From NCBI RefSeq assembly GCF_001278075.1, contig NZ_CP011340.1, positions 248,001 to 312,000 on the forward strand: 64,000 nucleotides of DNA, given 5' to 3'. The position numbers were made by a program, and so were the translations under genes. This stretch comes from Streptomyces pristinaespiralis (GTDB lineage Bacteria > Actinomycetota > Actinomycetes > Streptomycetales > Streptomycetaceae). Shown here one piece after another: positions 1 through 6,919 of this stretch (the first letter of the stretch is position 1; every line of letters starts with the position of its first letter). The notes under the pieces were generated by a model. That model had not been told where the DNA came from and ran no database searches. It saw only the letters and a list, made by a program, of their open reading frames with translations.

Positions 1-701
1 TCGGGTCCGGCGGACGCGGTGCGGCGCAGCGCGCCCGGCGCTGCCGGGGCGGTGGTGCCGGCGAGGGTGACGGGCGTGTGGCGGGGGGTGGCGAGCCAGT
101 GGGCGCGGTCCTGGGCGTAGGCGTCGGAGGCGCGCCAGTCGGCCTCGGCGGCGAGCAGGTCCCGTATGCCGGGCTCGGTGTCACCGGCTTCGGCGTCGCC
201 TGCTTCGGCTCCGGCGCGGTAGGCGGCGGCCACGCGTTCGGCGACGAGGCGGAAGCCGTACCCGTCGAGGAGCAGGTGGTGCACGTGCTGGAACCAGCGG
301 TGGCGGCCGGGGCCGAGGGTGAACAGCGCCTGGGTGAACAGGGGCCGGCCGCAGGTCACGTCGAGGGGCCGGGCGATGACGTCGCGCATCCAGGCGTCCG
401 CGGCGGCCGCGGGGTCGTCCTCGGCGCTGACGTCGACGCGGTGCAGGGTGAAGGGGACGTCGTCGGCGACGGACTGGGTGACGGTCCCCTCGGCGTCGGT
501 GTGGAAACGCAGCCGCAGGGCGTCGGTGCGGGCGACGGTGGCGCGCAGCGCCGCCTCGAAGCGGTCGGCGTCGAGGCCGCCGGTGAGTTCGACGTATTCG
601 CCGGTGTTGAAGACGGGACTGTGCGGGTCCCGCGCCTGCGCGAACCAGATGCCGAGCTGGGCCGCCGTCAGCGGCAGACGCGCGTCGTCGGGAACGAGCA
701 C
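1..701 (-). CDS. NRPS condensation-domain protein, 3' end cut by the window edge
   Basis: Translating the minus strand from a GTG at 701 gives an N-terminal condensation domain: the C1-like motif LTAAQLGIWFAQ lies near residues 11-22 and the catalytic HHLLLDG (HHxxxDG) is encoded around 264-284. The family forms amide or ester bonds between carrier-bound acyl groups. The reading frame stays open to base 1, so any following A or PCP domains are outside. The GTG is preceded by a purine-rich GGGGGAAGA, but the spacing is short and a start slightly further upstream (before 810) is possible. It lies downstream of, and in the same direction as, the LuxR-type gene. In a polyketide cluster it might attach the carrier-bound heterocycle or an amino acid; that is inference. 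Confidence 0.78.
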   Translation of the reverse strand, partial: MLVPDDARLPLTAAQLGIWFAQARDPHSPVFNTGEYVELTGGLDADRFEAALRATVARTDALRLRFHTDAEGTVTQSVADDVPFTLHRVDVSAEDDPAAAADAWMRDVIARPLDVTCGRPLFTQALFTLGPGRHRWFQHVHHLLLDGYGFRLVAERVAAAYRAGAEAGDAEAGDTEPGIRDLLAAEADWRASDAYAQDRAHWLATPRHTPVTLAGTTAPAAPGALRRTASAGP

Positions 702-810
702 TCTTCCCCCAAGGTCCGGGCCGTCCGCGGCTGGGCGGCGAGAATCCCGCTCAGCCTCGCGGGAGGGGTTGACGGGGCGCTGACCCGCTCCTGATGTGCC
801 GGTGCGGGCG

Positions 811-1560
811 TCAGCGCAGGCCGGTCTCGAAGGCGTAGATGGCCACGTGCACGCGGTTGCGCAGCCGCAGCTTGTTCAGCAGGTTCTGCACATGGGTCTT
901 GACGGTGTGTTCGGACAGCGTCAGCGACTGGGCGATCTCGGTGTTGGACAGTCCGCGGGCCACCAGGTCGAGGATCTGGCACTCGCGGCCGGTGAGCTGC
1001 TCGGGCGGCACGTCGGAGACGGTGGCGGCGGCCCGGGGCCGGGGTGCGGCCTTCTCCGGCGTGGCGGCCGGGGCGGGTTCGGTGGTGGTGGGGGGCAGCG
1101 GGCCTCGGGTCAGCGAGTAGCCGGCGGCGGCCAGTGAGACGGCGGCGGCCAGCTGCTGGGAGGTGGTGGAGTGGGGCAGATGGCCGTGCAGGACGGCCGT
1201 GGTCCGGCCCTTGGGCTCGGCCCCGCCGACGGTGAGCACCCGTATGCCGGGGTCGACCTCGCGCAGCAGCGCGTCGGCCTCGTGCGCCTCGCGCAGCCCG
1301 TGGACGACGAGCACGTCGGGCGCCTGGGCCCGCAACGCTGCCAGGGCCCGCGGGCCGGGCTCGTCCTCCCCTATGACACTGATGCCGCCCTGCCCGTCGA
1401 GCAGGGAGCGGATCCCGGCCCGGGCGAGCGCGTCACCGCCGACGAGGAACAGCCGCACTCCCGGTGCGGCGGTCGCCCCGCCGGGCAGCATGCGCAGGAC
1501 GGAGGCCTTGCCGCCGTGCGCGGGCGCCGTCCGGCCGAGGCCGGTTCCTGCTTCCGTCAT
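811..1560 (-). CDS. LuxR/NarL-family regulator with a degenerate receiver domain
   Basis: 249 residues. The C-terminal part (about 187-249) is a clear NarL-type helix-turn-helix (LTGRECQILDLVARG, then LSNTEIAQSLTLSEHTVKTHV). Residues about 35-150 resemble a response-regulator receiver, but the strand that normally ends in the phosphorylated Asp reads DVLVVHGLRE, with His87 in that place, and no acidic pair is obvious. It is therefore probably not controlled by phosphorylation. An Ala/Pro-rich linker (about 152-182) joins the domains. I chose ATG 1560 over an upstream ATG because AGGGGG precedes it. TCGA-type 11-bp repeats lie upstream (1635-1652 and 1723-1740), so a SARP may control it. No histidine kinase gene is nearby. 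It is the only clear regulator in the window. Confidence 0.88.
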   Translation of the reverse strand: MTEAGTGLGRTAPAHGGKASVLRMLPGGATAAPGVRLFLVGGDALARAGIRSLLDGQGGISVIGEDEPGPRALAALRAQAPDVLVVHGLREAHEADALLREVDPGIRVLTVGGAEPKGRTTAVLHGHLPHSTTSQQLAAAVSLAAAGYSLTRGPLPPTTTEPAPAATPEKAAPRPRAAATVSDVPPEQLTGRECQILDLVARGLSNTEIAQSLTLSEHTVKTHVQNLLNKLRLRNRVHVAIYAFETGLR

Positions 1561-1602
1561 GACCCGCCCCCTGTGCCGCACTTGTGGTCGTCAAGCACGA
1601 TC

Positions 1603-1652
1603 ACGCTATCCGCCGCCGGTGGGGCGGCCCGGGCTTCTCCAGCCGGCTTCGA
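1603..1652 (-). promoter_or_regulatory. Putative promoter of the LuxR-type gene with an 11-bp-spaced repeat
   Basis: On the minus strand TCGAAGC (from 1652) and TGGAGAA (from 1641) start exactly 11 bp apart, like degenerate SARP heptamers, and a -10-like TAGCGT covers 1608-1603. The gap between repeat and -10 is larger than the roughly 8 bp usual for SARP promoters, so the assignment is tentative. Confidence 0.35.
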
Positions 1653-1722
1653 GAGGGCGCTGAGCTGTTCAGGAGTCAGGGGCCTCGCGCGGGGTGCCGA
1701 CCACGGGGCCGGGCAGAACCGC

Positions 1723-1740
1723 TCGAGGCCCGCTCGAGGC
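1723..1740. promoter_or_regulatory. SARP-type box A: two TCGAG heptamers 11 bp apart
   Basis: The minus strand reads TCGAGCG twice with an 11-bp period, the classical ActII-ORF4/DnrI-like heptamer. Because TCGA is self-complementary, the plus strand also shows TCGAGGC twice. The site lies between the divergent LuxR-type gene (start 1560) and hemerythrin-like gene (start 1825). Confidence 0.72.
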
Positions 1741-1824
1741 GCCGGGCCTGAAGGCGGGGGCGGGTTGACCGGGCCGGGCGGGCGGTGGTGGTATCGCGCT
1801 CCACGACGAGGGCATGGGACGATC

Positions 1825-2343
1825 ATGGAGACATTCACCGGTCACGGCGACCGGCTCGCGGCATTCGGCAACCAGCTGATCGCGGTCCATCTGTGGCTGC
1901 GCGAGGAACTGGCGCGGCTCGCCGACGACGTCGACGCCTTCCTGGAGGGCGGCGAACGGCCGCGGGAGCTGCGGGCCCACTGCCTGACGTTCTGCTCCGC
2001 GGTGCGCCGCCACCACACCGAGGAGGACGACGCCGCCTTCCCCGCGCTGGCGCAGCAGTTCCCGGAACTGCGGCCGGTGCTGGAGGAGTTGGAGAACGAC
2101 CACCACACGGTGGCGGACATCCTGCGCCGCATCGAGGAGCTGCTGGGCGGCCTCGGCACGGGCGAGGGCGCGCTGCCCGCGCAGGAGGTGCGCAAGGAAC
2201 TGGACGGTCTGGCGGCCCTGTTGGAGTCCCACTTCGTGTACGAGGAGAAGAAGATCGTCACGGCCCTGAACGGCCTGTCCGCGCCGCTGCCGGGCGGCGT
2301 GGTCCTCCAGGACGTCATCCAGGACGTGTCCGGGCAGGAGTAG
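1825..2343 (+). CDS. Hemerythrin HHE-domain protein
   Basis: 172 residues. Four-helix HHE signature: His in the first helix (AVHLWLREEL), then RRHHTEEDDAAFPAL, NDHHTVADIL and ESHFVYEEKK, which supply the His/Glu ligands of a di-iron site. Such proteins bind oxygen or NO or sense oxidants; the exact role here is unknown. It is clearly related to the C-terminal half of the nitroreductase fusion at the far end of the window (shared pattern LRxxCLxFCxA...HHxxED). ATG 1825 is chosen because family similarity starts there; no strong ribosome site is visible. It is transcribed away from the LuxR-type gene, from the region containing SARP-type box A, and converges on the PPTase gene. Confidence 0.85.
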   Translation: METFTGHGDRLAAFGNQLIAVHLWLREELARLADDVDAFLEGGERPRELRAHCLTFCSAVRRHHTEEDDAAFPALAQQFPELRPVLEELENDHHTVADILRRIEELLGGLGTGEGALPAQEVRKELDGLAALLESHFVYEEKKIVTALNGLSAPLPGGVVLQDVIQDVSGQE

Positions 2344-2398
2344 CCGGGGGCGGGCGGCTGCGGTGGTGTCCGCCGGGCGGCCGTGTCCTCACGCTGAT

Positions 2399-2417
2399 GC
2401 CGGGGTTCCGCCCCGGC
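2399..2417. terminator. Possible short bidirectional terminator
   Basis: A 7-bp GC stem (GCCGGGG / CCCCGGC) with a 5-nt loop lies between the convergent hemerythrin-like and PPTase genes. The stem is short and there is no T tract, so this is a weak call. Confidence 0.35.
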
Positions 2418-2482
2418 CCGGTCCGGTCGCTCGCGCCGGAGCCCCGGCGCTTCCGGTGCCGACCCGGCGCGGCCCGGCCCGG

Positions 2483-3298
2483 TCAGTGCTGGTGGTGCGC
2501 CATCGCCGCCAGGAAGCCCGGGTCGAGCATGGTGCGGGCCGAGGTGTCGTCGGCCGGGTCGAGGCCGGCGTCGTGGCAGGCGACGGACAGCAGGTAGCGG
2601 CCGCCGAGCGCGGGGTGCGTGGCGAAGGCCCATTCGCCGCGGGTGGCGGGTGAGCCGTCGGGGGCCAGCAGGCGGCCGCTGCGCAGGCCGAAGCCGAACT
2701 CGGTGAAGCCCAGGCGCATGCCCTGGCCGAGGGCCTTGGTGTAGGCCTCTTTGAGGGTCCACAGGCGCAGGGTCTGGGCGGTCTGTTCGCGCTCGGGCAG
2801 CGGGGCGAGTTCGGCGGCCTCCGTGGGGGTGCACATCTGGGCCTGGAGGAGGTCGAACCGCATGCGGCGGTCGGCCGGTTCTGCGTCGACGCCGATGCGG
2901 CCGTGGCGGCTGAGGCCGACGGCCATGAGGTCGCCGGTGTGGGTCAGGCTCAGGTCGATCTGGTCGAAGCCGCGCAGGTAGGGGCGGCCGCCGAGGCGGT
3001 AGGCGAGGTCGAGGGTCTCGGGGTCGACGCGCAGGGCCGCGGCCGCGGTGTGTTTCATCAGCAGCCGGGCGGCGACGAAGCGGAAGCGCACCGTCGCATC
3101 GGGGATGCGGCGGTAGCGGGTCCAGTCGCGGCCCAGCAGCCGGCGCAGGCGGGGTGCGGTGAGCGCGGCGGGCAGCCATTCGCCCCAGGTGGTGTGCACG
3201 ACCGCGTTTCCCGTCCGGGTCAGGTTCTCGTGCACGCCCTGCCACGGCCCGGCGGGCCGGGGCACGTGGATCGGTGTGCTGATCCTCTGCTCGTTCAT
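2483..3298 (-). CDS. 4'-phosphopantetheinyl transferase (Sfp type)
   Basis: 271 residues. Transfers the phosphopantetheine arm of CoA to a carrier-protein serine. Both family motifs are present: IGVDAE (Asp138 and Glu140, metal ligands) and WTLKEAYTK (residues 180-188, Lys183/Glu184). Length fits the Sfp-like subgroup. It is the last gene of the leftward operon beginning with the acyl-AMP ligase (start 10652), 54 bp after the acyl-CoA dehydrogenase-like gene. It probably primes the carriers seen here (at 33322, 53466 and 54670) and the type II ACP expected outside the window. Confidence 0.93.
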   Translation of the reverse strand: MNEQRISTPIHVPRPAGPWQGVHENLTRTGNAVVHTTWGEWLPAALTAPRLRRLLGRDWTRYRRIPDATVRFRFVAARLLMKHTAAAALRVDPETLDLAYRLGGRPYLRGFDQIDLSLTHTGDLMAVGLSRHGRIGVDAEPADRRMRFDLLQAQMCTPTEAAELAPLPEREQTAQTLRLWTLKEAYTKALGQGMRLGFTEFGFGLRSGRLLAPDGSPATRGEWAFATHPALGGRYLLSVACHDAGLDPADDTSARTMLDPGFLAAMAHHQH

Positions 3299-3352
3299 CG
3301 CTTACCCCTCCCGAAGGCGGCCGGTCGTGCCGGCCCCGCCCTGGCCGGTCTG

Positions 3353-5155
3353 TCAGCCGGCGAGCCGTGTGTCGTACAGGTCGAAGCTGCGGTGGTCCCG
3401 GTAGCGCGCGAGCACCTCTTCGAGGACCGCCTTGGTGGTGTTCCCGGGGAGTTCGGGGACCGGGACGCCGAGTCTGCGGCCGATGCGGGTGAGGGCGAGG
3501 ACGGCCCATGCCGGGTCGGACAGGAAGGTGCCGGTGCCGTCCTGGCCCTGCCACACGCCCAGGCAGGCGGCGGCCGCGAGGACCAGGGCGTAGCGGTCGG
3601 CCAGGGCGCAGACGCGGGGGTCGACGAGTGCGGCGTGGGTGATGTCGGGGAGGGCGGCGCACTGTTCGCGCAGGGCGCGCATCTCCTGGACGAACGCGTC
3701 GGCGAGGTCGGCGAGGGCGGCCCAGGCGTCCGAGGTGGTGCGCAGGGGGGCGAGGCGTTCGGCGGTGCCGATCAGGGACGCGGTCAGGACGTCGTCGCTG
3801 CCGGTGAGGGTGAGGGCGCGGTAGTCGAAGGCGGGCAGCGGCGCCCGGGGCAGGAACAGCCGGCCGGCCGGTTCGTCGGTGCGGAACCAGGAGCGGCGGG
3901 CGAGGGTGGGCAGTTGGGGCACGATGACGGCCTGGCAGGCGGCGGTGCCGGCGTGGCCGAGTCCGGCGACGGGCAGGTCGCGGACGAGTTTCTGGAAGCC
4001 GCCGTAGCGCGGGCCGCGGTCGTAGCCGTGCGCGCCGAGGACGGTGGAGAGCTCCTCGAGGTCCTCGCGGAGCAGGTCGGGCATGGTCATCTTGACGGCG
4101 GCGGCGAGCAGGTGGGAGCTGTCGGGCAGCAGGCTCAGGGCGCGCAGTCCGGTGACGGCCATGCTGTCGCAGGCGAGCAGGTCGGCGAAGACGCCGGCCA
4201 GCACGGTGTGCCAGCGGCGGGGCGGGACGCCGGCGGGCCGTCCGGTGACGGCGGCGCGGACGGCGAAGCGCAGGACGCTGTCGACGCCGGCGACGACGGT
4301 GGCGGGGATGAGGCAGCGGTTGACCTGGTAGGTGCGCAGGGCGAGCGGGACGCCGTCGCCGAGGTCGCCGACGAGGGTGTCGGCCCCGGCGGGGCAGTCG
4401 GTGAACTCGAGGCCCGCGAAGCGGCTGCCGCGCATGCCCGGGGTGAGGGCGCGCGGCAGCCGGCGCAGGCCGCCGGGCGGCAGCCGCTCGGGGTCGAGCA
4501 GCAGCACGGAGTGGCTTCGTGGGCCGGTCGAGGACGCCGTACGGGCGTACATGACGTAGGCGTCCGCCCGGTCGGCGTTGATGACGACGTCCTTGCGTCC
4601 GGACAGGACGAAGCCGCCGTCGGGGGTGGGTCGTGCGGTGAACTCGTCGCGCAGGATCGCGTTGGCGTGGGCGAGTTCGTGGTGGAGGATCGGGGTGCGG
4701 CCGCCGGCCAGGAGCACGCGGGCGGTCGCTTCCCGCTGTGCGGTGTCGCCGGCCGCCCAGACGGCGGAGGCGCCGAACAGCGAGGTGATGCCGTGGCCGA
4801 AGCCGAGGGCGACGTCGCGGCGGAAGAGAGGGCGCAGGACCTGGGCGAGGAGGTCGGGGCGGATGAGGCGGCCGCCGAGTTCGTGGGGGACGAGTTCGGC
4901 GGTGAGTCCGGCGTCGGTGAGCAGCGCTTCGGTGGCGGCGGGGATCTCGCGGCGGTCGTCGGCGTCCAGGAGGGGTGTGTAGCCGTGCGGGTTGCGCGGG
5001 TCGTCGGGGTCGCCGAGGAGGTTCTCCAGCCAGGCGGCCCGCTCGGCGGCGCCGGGCGGGGCGCCGCCGTGCGCCCCCGGGCCCGTGGCGGGCCCGGGGG
5101 TGCTCGGTCGGTGGCCCGCCGCTGCCGGGGCGGGCGCGGTCACGGGTGCGGTCAC
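3353..5155 (-). CDS. Large acyl-CoA dehydrogenase-like flavoprotein
   Basis: 600 residues, longer than a standard acyl-CoA dehydrogenase (about 380). An Ala/Pro-rich tail of about 30 residues is followed by the N-terminal helical domain, a middle beta domain (HHELAHANAILRDEF; GFVLSGRKDVVINADRAD) and the helical FAD domain, plus an extra C-terminal helical region as in acyl-CoA oxidases. The GTG at 5155 overlaps the aromatase stop (GTGA) and is the natural start; the open frame extends upstream but lies inside the aromatase. Likely role: oxidation or dehydrogenation of an acyl or polyketide intermediate; the substrate is unknown. It is translationally coupled to the aromatase and followed by the PPTase. 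Confidence 0.82.
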   Translation of the reverse strand: MTAPVTAPAPAAAGHRPSTPGPATGPGAHGGAPPGAAERAAWLENLLGDPDDPRNPHGYTPLLDADDRREIPAATEALLTDAGLTAELVPHELGGRLIRPDLLAQVLRPLFRRDVALGFGHGITSLFGASAVWAAGDTAQREATARVLLAGGRTPILHHELAHANAILRDEFTARPTPDGGFVLSGRKDVVINADRADAYVMYARTASSTGPRSHSVLLLDPERLPPGGLRRLPRALTPGMRGSRFAGLEFTDCPAGADTLVGDLGDGVPLALRTYQVNRCLIPATVVAGVDSVLRFAVRAAVTGRPAGVPPRRWHTVLAGVFADLLACDSMAVTGLRALSLLPDSSHLLAAAVKMTMPDLLREDLEELSTVLGAHGYDRGPRYGGFQKLVRDLPVAGLGHAGTAACQAVIVPQLPTLARRSWFRTDEPAGRLFLPRAPLPAFDYRALTLTGSDDVLTASLIGTAERLAPLRTTSDAWAALADLADAFVQEMRALREQCAALPDITHAALVDPRVCALADRYALVLAAAACLGVWQGQDGTGTFLSDPAWAVLALTRIGRRLGVPVPELPGNTTKAVLEEVLARYRDHRSFDLYDTRLAG

Positions 5156-6108
5156 AGGACGCGGACCGCGCTCTCCGCGTGCTTCTTGGCGAGGGCGAGG
5201 GTGGCGCCGCTGTTGCGGCCCAGGGCCTCGCGGACGTAGCGGCGGGCGGTCTGCACGTCGGCGTCCGGGCCGAGGACGGACTCGATGTTCTCCGGGCGCA
5301 GGACGACGCTGTGCTGGGAGGTGACGGTGACGCCGGTCTCGTCGGGGACGACGGACCATTCGCCGGTGTGGGCGGCCATCAGCAGCGGGGTGGCGGTCTG
5401 CTTGTAGACGATGCGTCCGGCGTGGGGGAAGCAGACGCGGACGGACTCGGTGGTGTGGGTGGAGCCGTCGGCGGTGACGGTGTCCATGGCCATGACCTGG
5501 ACGCCGGGCTGGTCCTCCGTCAGCTCCAGGCGGGAGACGTGCGGGACGAGCTGGGGCCAGTCCGCCACCCGGTAGAGGAAGTCGTAGACGAGTTCGGCGG
5601 GGCCGTTGACGCGGACGGAGTCCTCGAAGGACAGGACGAGGTCGTCGAGCTGGGACCAGCGTTCGGCGAGCCGGCTGAGGTTGTCCAGTTCGGCGCGGCT
5701 GTTGGTGTCGGTGGCGCGTTCGACCCAGGCGACGTCGTCGGCGGCGTCGCCGGCGACGGTGAAGTCGTGCAGCAGGGTCAGCTTGGACCGGTTCGCGTCG
5801 AGCGGTTCGACGATCCAGGTGCCGCCCATGGACTGCACCGGGGAGGCGGGCAGTTCCTGGCGGAACTCGATGCGGCGCCGGGCGGGGTCGAGGACGCGGC
5901 GGGAGGTCCAGGACTTGACCTGTCCGTTGGCGGTGGCCCACATGCGCAGGCGTTCGCTGGCGCCGTCGAACTCCAGGCGTTCCACGTGGACGTTGGGCGG
6001 GAAGAACAGCGGCCACTGGACGGCGTCGGAGATCAGGCCGTAGACCACGCCGGCGGGCGCGGCCACGTTCACCTCGTGCGTCGTTGCGTGCACTCGCTCA
6101 GCGGACAT
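5152..6108 (-). CDS. Didomain polyketide aromatase/cyclase (SRPBCC)
   Basis: 318 residues, two START/Bet v1-like domains: residues about 1-150 (THEVNVAAPAGVVYGLISDA) and about 160-310 (EDSVRVNGPAELVYDFLYRV). This is the ActVII-like bifunctional type that closes and aromatises the first ring of a C9-reduced type II polyketide on its ACP. It lies directly after the ketoreductase, the usual order in anthracycline- and benzoisochromanequinone-type clusters. ATG 6108 is preceded by an AAGGAAGAGAAA purine stretch. A second aromatase-like gene lies at 57852-58673. Confidence 0.93.
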   Translation of the reverse strand: MSAERVHATTHEVNVAAPAGVVYGLISDAVQWPLFFPPNVHVERLEFDGASERLRMWATANGQVKSWTSRRVLDPARRRIEFRQELPASPVQSMGGTWIVEPLDANRSKLTLLHDFTVAGDAADDVAWVERATDTNSRAELDNLSRLAERWSQLDDLVLSFEDSVRVNGPAELVYDFLYRVADWPQLVPHVSRLELTEDQPGVQVMAMDTVTADGSTHTTESVRVCFPHAGRIVYKQTATPLLMAAHTGEWSVVPDETGVTVTSQHSVVLRPENIESVLGPDADVQTARRYVREALGRNSGATLALAKKHAESAVRVL

Positions 6109-6124
6109 CTTTTCTCTTCCTTCT

Positions 6125-6919
6125 TCAGACGTTGCCCAGGCCGCCGCAGACGTTGAGTGCCTGGGCGGTGATGGAGGCGGCGTGTTCGGTGGTGAGGTAG
6201 CCGACCAGGGCGGCCACTTCTTCGGGGGTGGTGTAGCGGCCGAGGGGGATCTTGGCCTCGAACTGCTCCTGTACGTATTCCTCCGTGGTGTCCCACGCGG
6301 CGGCGTAGCCCTGGCGGACGCGTTCGGCCAGCGGGGTCTCGACGTAGCCGGGGCAGACCGCGTTGACGGTGATGCCGGCGGGGGCGAGTTCCTTGCCGAG
6401 GGCTTTGGTGAAGCCGACGACGCCGTGCTTGGAGGCGGAGTAGGGGGCGCCGAGCAGGACGCCCTGTTTTCCCGCGGTGGAGGCGATGTTGATGATGCGT
6501 CCCCAGGTGGCGTCGGCGAGGCCGCCGTTCTTGAGGACTTCGCGGGTCAGCAGGAAGACGCTGTTGAGGTTGGTGTCGATGACGTCGTACCAGAGTTCGT
6601 CGGCGATGTCGGCGGTGGGTCCGCCGCCGCTGCGTCCGACGTTGTTGACGAGGACGGTGACGGGTCCGTAGGTGTCCAGGACGGTGCGCACGAGGGCGGC
6701 CACCGAGTCGCGGCAGCGGACGTCGGCGGCGGCGCCCTCGGCCTCCAGGCCTTCGTCGCGGAGGTCCTCGACGGTCTGTTTGACCTCCAGGGCGGTGCGG
6801 GCGCAGATGAAGACGCGGTGGCCGCGGCGGCCGAGGTCGCGGGCGACGGCGAGGCCGATGCCGCTGGTGGCGCCGGTGACCAGGGCGACCGGCGGCGTCG
6901 CCGGCGACGGTGCGGTCAT
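6125..6919 (-). CDS. Polyketide C9 ketoreductase (ActIII-like SDR)
   Basis: 264 residues. Reduces the C9 carbonyl of the nascent poly-beta-ketone with NADPH. Seen: cofactor loop TGATSGIG, NNVGRSGGG, catalytic Ser in IASTAG and the active-site YSASKHG (YxxxK), in the context diagnostic of ActIII-type enzymes. The start overlaps the FAD-hydroxylase stop (ATGA), and a GGAGG lies inside that gene's end. A strong SARP-type box sits 54-82 bp upstream, inside the neighbouring coding sequence, so the ketoreductase-aromatase pair may also have its own promoter. Its presence shows that the main product is a reduced aromatic polyketide, although no minimal PKS is in view. Confidence 0.95.
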   Translation of the reverse strand: MTAPSPATPPVALVTGATSGIGLAVARDLGRRGHRVFICARTALEVKQTVEDLRDEGLEAEGAAADVRCRDSVAALVRTVLDTYGPVTVLVNNVGRSGGGPTADIADELWYDVIDTNLNSVFLLTREVLKNGGLADATWGRIINIASTAGKQGVLLGAPYSASKHGVVGFTKALGKELAPAGITVNAVCPGYVETPLAERVRQGYAAAWDTTEEYVQEQFEAKIPLGRYTTPEEVAALVGYLTTEHAASITAQALNVCGGLGNV

